This document shows positions 1 to 5,946 of a stretch of 10,378 nucleotides of DNA, one piece after another. Position 1 is the stretch's first letter, and each line of letters opens with the position of its first letter. Source of the DNA: JAGOEX01 sp964630905 (GTDB lineage Bacteria; UBP6; UBA1177); NCBI GenBank assembly GCA_964630905.1, contig CAZVWR010000080.1, positions 1 to 10,378 on the forward strand, written 5' to 3'. A program made the translations under genes and the position numbers. The notes under the pieces were generated by a model, which was given only the letters and a program-made list of their open reading frames with translations, was not told the origin of the DNA and did not search any database.

Positions 1-110
1 GCAAATTTTTGTGTTTTTCGCATTTATTTTTCAAAAACCTCGATTTCAGACAAGATTACCCTGCGGATTATTGTTTGTCAAGGGAAATATATCCACAAAA
101 TCATTAATAT

Positions 111-139
111 TTGACCTATTGGAGAGTGTGTGTTATTTT
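111..139 (+). promoter_or_regulatory. Candidate sigma-70-type promoter for the gene at 181
   Basis: A -35-like TTGACC (111-116) and a -10-like TATTTT (134-139) are separated by exactly 17 bases. Transcription would start near 146 and give a leader of about 35 nt. The spacer length and -10 hexamer match those of the promoter found before the three-gene cassette on the other strand. The call is based only on resemblance to the consensus. Confidence 0.5.
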
Positions 140-156
140 CCACTCCATGTGGAAGA
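136..156 (+). promoter_or_regulatory. Inverted repeat over the -10/start region (possible operator or leader hairpin)
   Basis: TTCCAC (138-143) and GTGGAA (149-154) are perfect inverted arms around a 5-base centre, TCCAT. One further base pair and one G-T wobble extend the arms to 136-156. The repeat overlaps the candidate -10 box and the expected transcription start, where a repressor dimer would block initiation. It could instead form a small hairpin at the 5' end of the mRNA. The segment CACTC (141-145) can also pair with GAGTG (124-128), so alternative folds exist in any longer transcript. Confidence 0.35.
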
Positions 157-180
157 AAATTGAGAAAAGAGGAGATTTAA

Positions 181-972
181 GTGAACAATAAATTCAAAGA
201 GTTATGCGAAAAAATCTGGCAGGACTGGAAAAATGAAACTTTGACAATTCCAGATGAATTAAAAAACCGGTTTGATCTTCAACCGGAGTTTCTTCCTGAG
301 CCATATCTGATTTTTAACACAGGAAAAGAAACCGCAAAAAGCGATAAAGTACTTTATTTCTTAACAACAAACCCGGGAATAGGCGGAGAATTTCATCAAG
401 GTCGGGTAAAGCTGAAAGCAAGTTACCCTGAAAATGAAAAGTATGAGAAAGTTGCTCACGATTTTGCAGATAAATACTTAAATGAAATTTTGAAAGGTTC
501 ATCAAAAAGAAGAGTTGAAGGTTTTATATATTTAGCAGAAAAACTCGGGTATAACCAACTCATTCAAGTCGAATCTCTGCCGTTTCACAGCAAAGTATTG
601 CCAAATAAATTCAAGTTGTTAAGTTTTTTTGAAAAAGAAAATGCCGACAACATTATAAACCAGTATTTTGCAGTTTTAAAAAATTCGCTGAAAGACGAAA
701 ATGTAATAGTTTTATCTGCTATCGGAACAAGGAAATCAATTTCACTCAACAGTCTGAATACAAAGTGGCTGAAATGGCAGACGGAAGTAATCGGAATGGA
801 TCTTTCCTGTGCAAAAATCATTGCGCTGATCGAAAACAACAGCAAAGTCACCAGTGCTTTTATCTACACAAACGACAACAATGTCCTCAAAGGGTTTATC
901 CTCATGATGGGCGGGAATAATATGCCGGGAAATGGAGCGCTGGATAGGATTGCCGATAAAAAATTAAACTGA
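181..972 (+). CDS. Protein of unknown function with weak uracil-DNA-glycosylase-fold resemblance
   Basis: This 263-residue cytoplasmic protein has no signal peptide or membrane segment and is not a family I recognise with certainty. A hydrophobic strand ending in TTNPG (residues 62-66) and a later ESLPFHS (131-137) recall the Asn-Pro-Gly and Pro-[FY]-His-Ser motifs of uncharacterised uracil-DNA-glycosylase-like proteins. No canonical His-Pro-Ser motif is visible near the C-terminus, so glycosylase activity is doubtful. The GTG start is supported by a purine-rich Shine-Dalgarno (AGAGGAG, about six bases upstream) and by the promoter further upstream. The gene converges on the TIR gene with only 23 bases between the two stop codons, and may belong to the same accessory island. 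That the ORF is real is much more certain than its fold. Confidence 0.8.
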   Translation: MNNKFKELCEKIWQDWKNETLTIPDELKNRFDLQPEFLPEPYLIFNTGKETAKSDKVLYFLTTNPGIGGEFHQGRVKLKASYPENEKYEKVAHDFADKYLNEILKGSSKRRVEGFIYLAEKLGYNQLIQVESLPFHSKVLPNKFKLLSFFEKENADNIINQYFAVLKNSLKDENVIVLSAIGTRKSISLNSLNTKWLKWQTEVIGMDLSCAKIIALIENNSKVTSAFIYTNDNNVLKGFILMMGGNNMPGNGALDRIADKKLN

Positions 973-995
973 AAATCAGACCTTGACTTTTTGCT

Positions 996-1769
996 TTAAA
1001 ATGCGGACATATCTATTTCTGAATCATTAAGCAAATTAGCCCCTTCGCCAATTATTTGAAAGATCCTTATTCTGAATTTTGATGATGGATTTGAAATCAC
1101 AAATGTTGCTGGTGTATTAGGAGTAATCGCCCATTGCTGTTTTATTGTTTTAACTGGAATTTCTTCATTATCATATTTAACATTTCCACTATTAGTAAAA
1201 AGCAAACCATTTGCAGATGGTTTTTTGCCATCTGATGTCCAAAATGCGAAATTGTTGCTATGCTCAACAAGCTTCTTAGCATTAATTAATATAACTAAGC
1301 CATCTGTCGTTTTTTCAAATTTAACAAATAAATTAGAAAATGGTTCCATTGATGCAGGATCATAAATCCCTTTCCCTGCCAGAAGCATCTTAATGTCTTC
1401 AATTGTTTGTGGCAAACCTCTGTTGTACATGTCTAAATATAATTTTGTTAGCAAAATTGCAGGCGGTTTTATATCGTCAACTCTTACTGGAATAAAATGT
1501 GAATTATCCAAAAGAGAAGCAACCAGCGCATTGTGCCATTCAAGCCTAACCATCGGTTTTTTCAGACTTGTTTCCGACATAAAAAGAAAAAAATAGAGGC
1601 ATTCCTCTAAGCCTTTGTTCATACCATCTATAAAACTTTCTCCTGGTTTCATCGACCATGAATCATAAAATATATTTTCCTCACCGAAAGTTTTTCTCAA
1701 TTCTTCAGCAATATTGCTGACAATATCCTTATCTTCGTGAGCATGGCTGAGAAAGATTTTCTTACGCAT
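996..1769 (-). CDS. TIR-domain protein with an unrecognised C-terminal domain (candidate NADase effector)
   Basis: Residues 1 to about 130 form a TIR domain. The first strand and AA region reads KIFLSHAHED (4-13), the BB loop is SWSMKPGESF (37-46), and RLEW (75-78) places Glu77 at the catalytic position of NAD+-cleaving TIR domains. Bacterial TIR domains commonly hydrolyse or cyclise NAD+ in anti-phage systems such as Thoeris, CBASS and short Argonaute systems. Residues 140-257 form a separate, strand-rich region that I do not recognise and that could sense a ligand or bind a partner. I chose the ATG at 1769 because GGAG lies six bases before it and the TIR strand begins at once. An in-frame ATG at 1781 has no good Shine-Dalgarno. 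It is the last gene of a three-gene cassette, 18 bases after the lamin-tail-like gene. The TIR call is firm; the defence role is inferred. Confidence 0.9.
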   Translation of the reverse strand: MRKKIFLSHAHEDKDIVSNIAEELRKTFGEENIFYDSWSMKPGESFIDGMNKGLEECLYFFLFMSETSLKKPMVRLEWHNALVASLLDNSHFIPVRVDDIKPPAILLTKLYLDMYNRGLPQTIEDIKMLLAGKGIYDPASMEPFSNLFVKFEKTTDGLVILINAKKLVEHSNNFAFWTSDGKKPSANGLLFTNSGNVKYDNEEIPVKTIKQQWAITPNTPATFVISNPSSKFRIRIFQIIGEGANLLNDSEIDMSAF

Positions 1770-1787
1770 TGAAAACTCCATTAATTA

Positions 1788-2156
1788 TTATTCTTGAGAA
1801 AAAACTTTTCTCATTGCCCAGTCAGAAATCTCAAAAAGAACTGCAGTATCTCTATCTTTATTCCACACTGTTTTTCCCAATCCCCAATAAAATGTATGCG
1901 TTACAGTGCCAGCCCTGTTTCTGTATTGACTGTCAGTCCCAATTCCAGTATAAAGCACAACAAAATCTCCTATTTTAACATTTTTATCTGGAAACCAATA
2001 GGTGTTCCTTAGTTTATTTGAAATAGTGTTATCATCGTTATATGTTGTATCACAAATCATATACATTCCAATATTAATATTTGACGAGGCTTTAAGAATA
2101 ACTCTTTCTCTTAATAATTCACCGTTATTTTTTACAGATTCAATTTGTATTTTCAT
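1788..2156 (-). CDS. Small lamin-tail-domain-like beta protein
   Basis: This 122-residue soluble protein has a pattern of strands and aromatic residues. A central segment with IGDFVVLYT (62-70) is followed by HTFYWGL (87-93) and TVWNKDRDTAVLFE (96-109). The last stretch closely resembles the W-N-x-x-x-D-x-A/V-x-L end of lamin-tail-domain (immunoglobulin-like) folds, which typically bind proteins, nucleic acids or surfaces. The ATG at 2156 overlaps the TGA of the upstream gene as ATGA, a classic translational-coupling junction, with GGTGG a few bases upstream. A GTG at 2168 would give a four-residue extension and is less likely. Being coupled between a membrane protein and a TIR protein suggests a recognition or adaptor subunit, but this is inference. 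No catalytic motif is visible. Confidence 0.8.
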   Translation of the reverse strand: MKIQIESVKNNGELLRERVILKASSNINIGMYMICDTTYNDDNTISNKLRNTYWFPDKNVKIGDFVVLYTGIGTDSQYRNRAGTVTHTFYWGLGKTVWNKDRDTAVLFEISDWAMRKVFSQE

Positions 2157-2569
2157 TTTTGCCACCACTTTGCCAGTAATCCAAAAACAATAAGTGACAA
2201 AGCCATTATAACAACAACGATTTGACTCGAAAGATTAACACTTGAAGGCACCCACCCAAGAAGTGCAGAACCAACAGCAATCGCCAGTGTGTAAAGAATT
2301 TCCAGAAATTTCATCTTTTTTTTCTCAGCTTGGAGAACAGCACATTCTAAGTTAATCTGATGAAATTTTTTCTCGTATTGAGACAAATCATAAACCTGTG
2401 CTTCAAGTCGTGAAATTTCACCAAGAATCATTTTCTGAACACCTTCCTCTGTAAGATTTTCTGGCTTAAGATCAAACGGTATTTTAGAATAAGGTCGAAT
2501 TGGTTTATTAAAAACTTGTTGTTCTTCTCCAGCTTCTTTTGGATCTTCCAAATTATTAATGTCAGTCAT
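2153..2569 (-). CDS. Coiled-coil protein with two C-terminal transmembrane segments
   Basis: The 138-residue product starts with an acidic, proline-containing segment (1-40). A charged, heptad-like helix follows (about 42-88), then two hydrophobic segments (about 89-107 and 116-135) joined by a short GWVPSS-containing turn. It ends in a basic, Trp-rich tail (KWWQK). The predicted topology is a membrane hairpin with both ends in the cytoplasm. I chose the ATG at 2569 because AGAGGA precedes it at good spacing. An upstream in-frame TTG at 2617 lies inside the candidate -10 box and so would not be transcribed. It is the first gene of the cassette and is coupled by ATGA overlap to the lamin-tail-like gene. 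Two-TM partners in defence operons often act as membrane anchors or membrane-disrupting effectors, which is a plausible but unproven role here. I do not recognise a named family. Confidence 0.8.
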   Translation of the reverse strand: MTDINNLEDPKEAGEEQQVFNKPIRPYSKIPFDLKPENLTEEGVQKMILGEISRLEAQVYDLSQYEKKFHQINLECAVLQAEKKKMKFLEILYTLAIAVGSALLGWVPSSVNLSSQIVVVIMALSLIVFGLLAKWWQK

Positions 2570-2600
2570 TTTTTCCTCTTTAATAAAAAAAACATACTTC

Positions 2601-2660
2601 TCACATCTCATTATCAAAATATTCTATTATGATTATTCTGTCAATTTTCAAACTAATCAT
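2601..2660 (-). CDS. Possible 19-residue small ORF or truncated gene start with strong Shine-Dalgarno
   Basis: The minus strand carries AGGAGG immediately at the TAG stop of DUF1846 (2668-2673), then a six-base spacer and an ATG (2658-2660) opening a 19-codon frame that ends in TGA at 2601-2603. The peptide would have an Ile-rich core (RIIIIEYF). The frame spans the candidate promoter of the next operon. It may be a genuine small protein, or the preserved start of the gene that once followed DUF1846 and was cut off by arrival of the cassette. The Shine-Dalgarno match is the strongest in the window, which argues against pure chance, but nothing else proves translation. Confidence 0.35.
   Translation of the reverse strand: MISLKIDRIIIIEYFDNEM
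2616..2644 (-). promoter_or_regulatory. Strong sigma-70-type promoter candidate for the TIR cassette
   Basis: Read on the minus strand, a perfect -35 TTGACA (2639-2644) is followed after exactly 17 bases by TATTTT (2616-2621). Transcription would begin near 2609, giving a leader of about 40 nt before the ATG at 2569. It lies in the 101-base gap between DUF1846 and the cassette, so the cassette can be transcribed independently. No terminator hairpin is visible between DUF1846 and this promoter, so readthrough from the upstream operon is also possible. Confidence 0.6.
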
Positions 2661-2670
2661 CTTCTCCCTC

Positions 2671-4188
2671 CTACGAATTAAACAGGTGTTTGCTTGCAAA
2701 TTCGGGGTTGCTGGTGACATTGACGCCGAGTTTTCTAAGTCCTACTTCATCGCCGGGTGTAGGCATGTGGGTAAGATGGACTTCGCATCCTCTGAGTTCC
2801 TTGAGTTTTTCCATTGCGGCTTGTGCTGACGGGTTGAATGTGGCGCTGATGGAGAGTGCGATGAGGGTTTCTTCAAGGTCAAGACCGATTCCTCTGGCCT
2901 TATAGATATCTTTTTTGAGATATCCGATGGATTCAGTTATGCTTGGCTGTAAGATGTGGATTTCCTTGGGAATTCCTGCAAGATGTTTCACTGCGTTAAG
3001 AATAAGTGCTGAAGAGGCGTGCATGAGAAATGAGTTGTTGCCTGTAACGATCGTGCCGTCTTTAAGTTCAATTGCCGATCCGCAGTATATTTCATCGTAT
3101 CCTTTTTCATCATTTCTTGCATCAAGAGCCGATTTATTAGCGTAATCAACGATCACTCTATCGGTTGGCTTTGCATCAACATCTTTCATTATCATTTCGG
3201 CGCGCTGAACAGTCTCCTTGCTTGCAAGCCCGAGTGCATATTCGCATGAATAACGGAAAAACCTTCTTATGATCTCCTGCTTTGACGCTTCAACACATGC
3301 CACATCGTCAACTATTCCAAACCCTGCACGGTTGACACCCATGTCAGTCGGTGACTTATAAATTGACGGCTCCCCGGTGATCTTTTCAAGTATCCTTTTC
3401 AAAAGAGGAAAAGCATCAACATCACGATTATAGTTCACGGAATATTCCTTGTGTGCTTCAAGATGAAAATGGTCAATCAGATTAACATCTTTGAGTTCGC
3501 AAGTTGCAGATTCATAGGCAACATTGACAAGGTGTTTAAGAGGCAGATTCCAGATCGGAAAAGTCTCAAATTTTGCGTATCCTGCCTTCACTCCGTTGAG
3601 ATTTTCGTGATAAAGCTGACTTAGACATGTCGCAAGCTTTCCGCTTCCCGGACCGGGGCCTGTGACGACAACTATCGGTTTAGTCGTTTCAATGAACGGA
3701 TTTTTGCCGTAACCTTCAGGACTTACAATCGTGTCAACATCTGTCGGATAACCTTTTGTAAAACTGTGGGTATAAACCTTCACACCTCTTCTTTCGAGCT
3801 TGTTCTTGAACGATTCCGCACTCGGCTGACCTTCGTAACGGGTTATGACAACCGCTCTGACCGTCAGCCCCCAGAAATTGAAATCATCAATCGTCCTCAT
3901 CGCATCAACATCATAAGTTATCCCGAAATCGGCACGCATCTTCTTTCTTTCGATGTCGCCGGCATAAATGCACAGAATTATCTCGGCATTGTCTTTAAGT
4001 TTCTGCAGAAGACGCATCTTCACATTCGGATCAAAACCCGGAAGAACACGCGCCGCATGGTAATCAAAAAGGATCTTTCCGCCAAACTCAAGATAGAGCT
4101 TGTTGTTGAACATCTTAACCCTTTTTAAGATTTCTTCAGACTGTTCTTTCAGATACTTTTCATTGTCAAAACCGATCTTTGATACCAT
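2671..4188 (-). CDS. DUF1846 (UPF0371) family protein
   Basis: The 505-residue length and the sequence match the DUF1846 family throughout. The N-terminal EFGGKILFDYHAARVLPGF region (about 34-52) and the ITYDVDAMRTIDDFNFWG region (90-107) are characteristic. A glycine-rich GPGPGSGKLA (177-186) after a hydrophobic strand looks like a nucleotide-binding loop, although it is not a canonical Walker A. The protein is soluble. Structures of family members exist but, to my knowledge, no biochemical function is established. The ATG at 4188 has GGAG about six bases upstream. It is the last gene of the operon, 21 bases after the MlaF-like ATPase, in a position where an mlaD-type MCE gene might have been expected. 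Its stop lies within the Shine-Dalgarno of the small ORF downstream. Confidence 0.93.
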   Translation of the reverse strand: MVSKIGFDNEKYLKEQSEEILKRVKMFNNKLYLEFGGKILFDYHAARVLPGFDPNVKMRLLQKLKDNAEIILCIYAGDIERKKMRADFGITYDVDAMRTIDDFNFWGLTVRAVVITRYEGQPSAESFKNKLERRGVKVYTHSFTKGYPTDVDTIVSPEGYGKNPFIETTKPIVVVTGPGPGSGKLATCLSQLYHENLNGVKAGYAKFETFPIWNLPLKHLVNVAYESATCELKDVNLIDHFHLEAHKEYSVNYNRDVDAFPLLKRILEKITGEPSIYKSPTDMGVNRAGFGIVDDVACVEASKQEIIRRFFRYSCEYALGLASKETVQRAEMIMKDVDAKPTDRVIVDYANKSALDARNDEKGYDEIYCGSAIELKDGTIVTGNNSFLMHASSALILNAVKHLAGIPKEIHILQPSITESIGYLKKDIYKARGIGLDLEETLIALSISATFNPSAQAAMEKLKELRGCEVHLTHMPTPGDEVGLRKLGVNVTSNPEFASKHLFNS

Positions 4189-4209
4189 CTTTTACTCCGT
4201 TTTCTTTAA

Positions 4210-4950
4210 TTATTTACTATATTTATCAACATTGAAAAATCTTTTAACTTTAAAAATATCGGCCTGCATAGCTTCATCAAAAGTTCCAAAGAAAAGAACT
4301 TTTTTATCAGCAAGCATCAACACCTTCTGCGCTGTCCTTTTTATTGAAAGAAGTTCGTGCGTTACAATGAAATAGGTTGTTCCGAGCTGTTCATTGAGCT
4401 TAATGAAAAGTGTGTCTAGGTCTCTTGCCGTAACAGGATCAAGCCCCGCCTGCGGCTCATCAAAGAATATTATGTCAGGGTCCATAACCATCGCCCTTGC
4501 AAGAGCACCCCTTTTTTTCATACCCCCCGAAAGTTCCTGCGGATATTTTTCCCTGTGATTATAAAGATTGACCATCGCAAGCTTTTCATCAGCCATATCG
4601 CGGGCGATCTTTTTATCAAAATCAGGGTAATGCATTATGATCGGAAGCATAACATTCTCTTCAAGCGAAAGCGATGTCATAAGTGCCGAACTTTGATATA
4701 ATATCCCGATCTTCTTATAAAAATCAGAATTTTCAGGAAGCGGATGAATGATCTCTTCACCCTTAAAAAATATTTTTCCGGTCCATGGCGGATTGAGTCC
4801 AACGATCGCCTTCATCAAAGTTGATTTTCCGCAACCCGACTCACCAAGAACGACAAATCTTTCCCCTTTCTCAATTGAAAAAGAAATATCTTCAAGGATC
4901 GTGTTCTTCCCGTATCCCGCTGTGATGTTTTCAGTTCTAAGCATTGTCAT
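4210..4950 (-). CDS. mlaF: MlaF-like ABC transporter ATP-binding protein
   Basis: This 246-residue ATPase should power an MlaE-type permease that moves phospholipids or related lipids between the inner membrane and a periplasmic carrier. All ABC ATPase motifs are intact: Walker A GESGCGKST (36-44), Q-loop Gln86, signature LSGGM (140-144), Walker B with Asp164 and Glu165, and switch His198. The signature followed by KKRGALARA and the FDEPQAGLDP stretch fit the MlaF/Ttg2A subgroup. The ATG at 4950 overlaps the TGA of the upstream nuclease gene as ATGA, indicating translational coupling. An internal ATG two codons later is possible. Its permease partner lies upstream but is separated from it by the nuclease gene. 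Confidence 0.92.
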   Translation of the reverse strand: MTMLRTENITAGYGKNTILEDISFSIEKGERFVVLGESGCGKSTLMKAIVGLNPPWTGKIFFKGEEIIHPLPENSDFYKKIGILYQSSALMTSLSLEENVMLPIIMHYPDFDKKIARDMADEKLAMVNLYNHREKYPQELSGGMKKRGALARAMVMDPDIIFFDEPQAGLDPVTARDLDTLFIKLNEQLGTTYFIVTHELLSIKRTAQKVLMLADKKVLFFGTFDEAMQADIFKVKRFFNVDKYSK

Positions 4951-5939
4951 TGTTCAAGTAGTCTTACAAAATCCTGTTTATCTGGTAACACCGTTTTATA
5001 TCTGCTTGCAAATATTGTGTTGTTGTCTTCCGGCAGTGTTATTTCAACCAGTGTTTCGCTTTTATCTTTGCAGAGCACAATACCGACAGTTTTGTTTTCA
5101 TCCGGCAGTCGGACAAAACGGTCATAATAATTAACATACATCTGCATTTGCCCAATATCCTGATGTGCAAGTTCTCCGATTTTCAAATCTATAACAACAA
5201 AAGAACGGAGAATTCTGTTGAAAAAAACAAGATCGACTTTGAAATGTTTTTCATCAAAGGTGAATCGTACCTGTCTTCCTACAAATGTAAATCCTTTTCC
5301 AAGTTCCAGCAGAAAATTCTCAAGTTTATCAATAATCTCTTTTTCCAGTTCACTTTCTGAGTATTGGTGATGCTCCGGCAAGTTCAGGAACTCAAGAATA
5401 TAAGGATCTTTGAGAATATCTGCCGGTTTTTCTATGATTTGTCCTTTTTCTGCCAGCTGTTTTACACCATCTTTATCACGGCTTAAAACAAGTCGTTCAT
5501 AAAGAGCACTATCAAATTGTCTTTGAAGCTCTTTTAAGCTCCAATTATTTGCGGCACATTCAATTTCATAAAAACTTCGTTCATCACGATTTTCAATTCT
5601 CATGAGTTTAAGGTAGTGAGACCAGGAAAGAATGAAATTACGAGAAGTTGTCTCGTAATTTGAGAAAGCCATATAAAATTGCCGCATATTCTGCAAGTTA
5701 TCAACCGAGAATCCTTTACCGAACTCTTTTGAGAGCTTTGCTGAAAGTTCTTTTAAAACCTGCTTGCCATATTCAGCCCGTTTTTTCCCGTGCTGTTCAT
5801 CCTCAAGGATCATGCGGCCTATTTCAAAATATGTATAGACCATTGTCTGATTAACTGTTTTTACAACATTTTGTCTGGCAGCATTAATGAGGTCTGCTAT
5901 TTTTGTGTAAAGTCCCGAAGTTTGTATCTCTTTGCTCAT
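4947..5939 (-). CDS. YhcG/DUF1016 family PD-(D/E)XK nuclease-domain protein
   Basis: The 330-residue protein has the two-part DUF1016 architecture. The helical N-terminal domain (about 10-160) contains YFEIGRMI (37-44), the NLQNMRQFY stretch (81-89) and LSWSHYLKLM (104-113). A C-terminal PD-(D/E)XK nuclease fold follows (about 175-330). Its core appears intact: Asp236 in VDLVFF, Asp251-x-Lys253 in IDLKIG, Glu256, and the GQMQMYVNYY helix (263-272). Family members are often found in or near restriction-modification and defence loci, and are thought to act on nucleic acid. An AGGTG Shine-Dalgarno precedes the ATG at 5939. The gene starts 7 bases after the permease gene and overlaps the ATPase gene by 4 bases, so it is fully embedded in the lipid-transport operon, an unusual place for it. 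Confidence 0.92.
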   Translation of the reverse strand: MSKEIQTSGLYTKIADLINAARQNVVKTVNQTMVYTYFEIGRMILEDEQHGKKRAEYGKQVLKELSAKLSKEFGKGFSVDNLQNMRQFYMAFSNYETTSRNFILSWSHYLKLMRIENRDERSFYEIECAANNWSLKELQRQFDSALYERLVLSRDKDGVKQLAEKGQIIEKPADILKDPYILEFLNLPEHHQYSESELEKEIIDKLENFLLELGKGFTFVGRQVRFTFDEKHFKVDLVFFNRILRSFVVIDLKIGELAHQDIGQMQMYVNYYDRFVRLPDENKTVGIVLCKDKSETLVEITLPEDNNTIFASRYKTVLPDKQDFVRLLEQ

Positions 5940-5946
5940 TTCGCAC

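Noticed and set aside
1..110. Possible end of an upstream gene or a terminator at the left edge.
   Set aside because: No coding frame with recognisable content and no hairpin followed by a T-tract could be supported; the stretch is simply AT-rich.
103..115. A 13-base match (attaatatttgac) between the promoter region at 103-115 and 2073-2085.
   Set aside because: It is AT-rich and the second copy lies inside the lamin-tail-like coding region. A chance match is likely in DNA of this composition.
972..991. Possible bidirectional terminator between the two convergent genes (AAAA-TCA / TGA-C-TTTT with a five-base loop).
   Set aside because: The stem has only three contiguous A/T-G/C pairs plus four A-T pairs across a bulge. 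It is too weak to call and contains almost no GC.
1393..1596. Plus-strand open frame of 67 codons inside the TIR gene.
   Set aside because: It is a shadow of the TIR coding sequence. It has no Shine-Dalgarno and its composition resembles no known protein.
3766..4128. Plus-strand open frame of 120 codons antisense to DUF1846.
   Set aside because: The opposite strand encodes a well-conserved full-length family member, and this frame has no ribosome binding site or recognisable motif.
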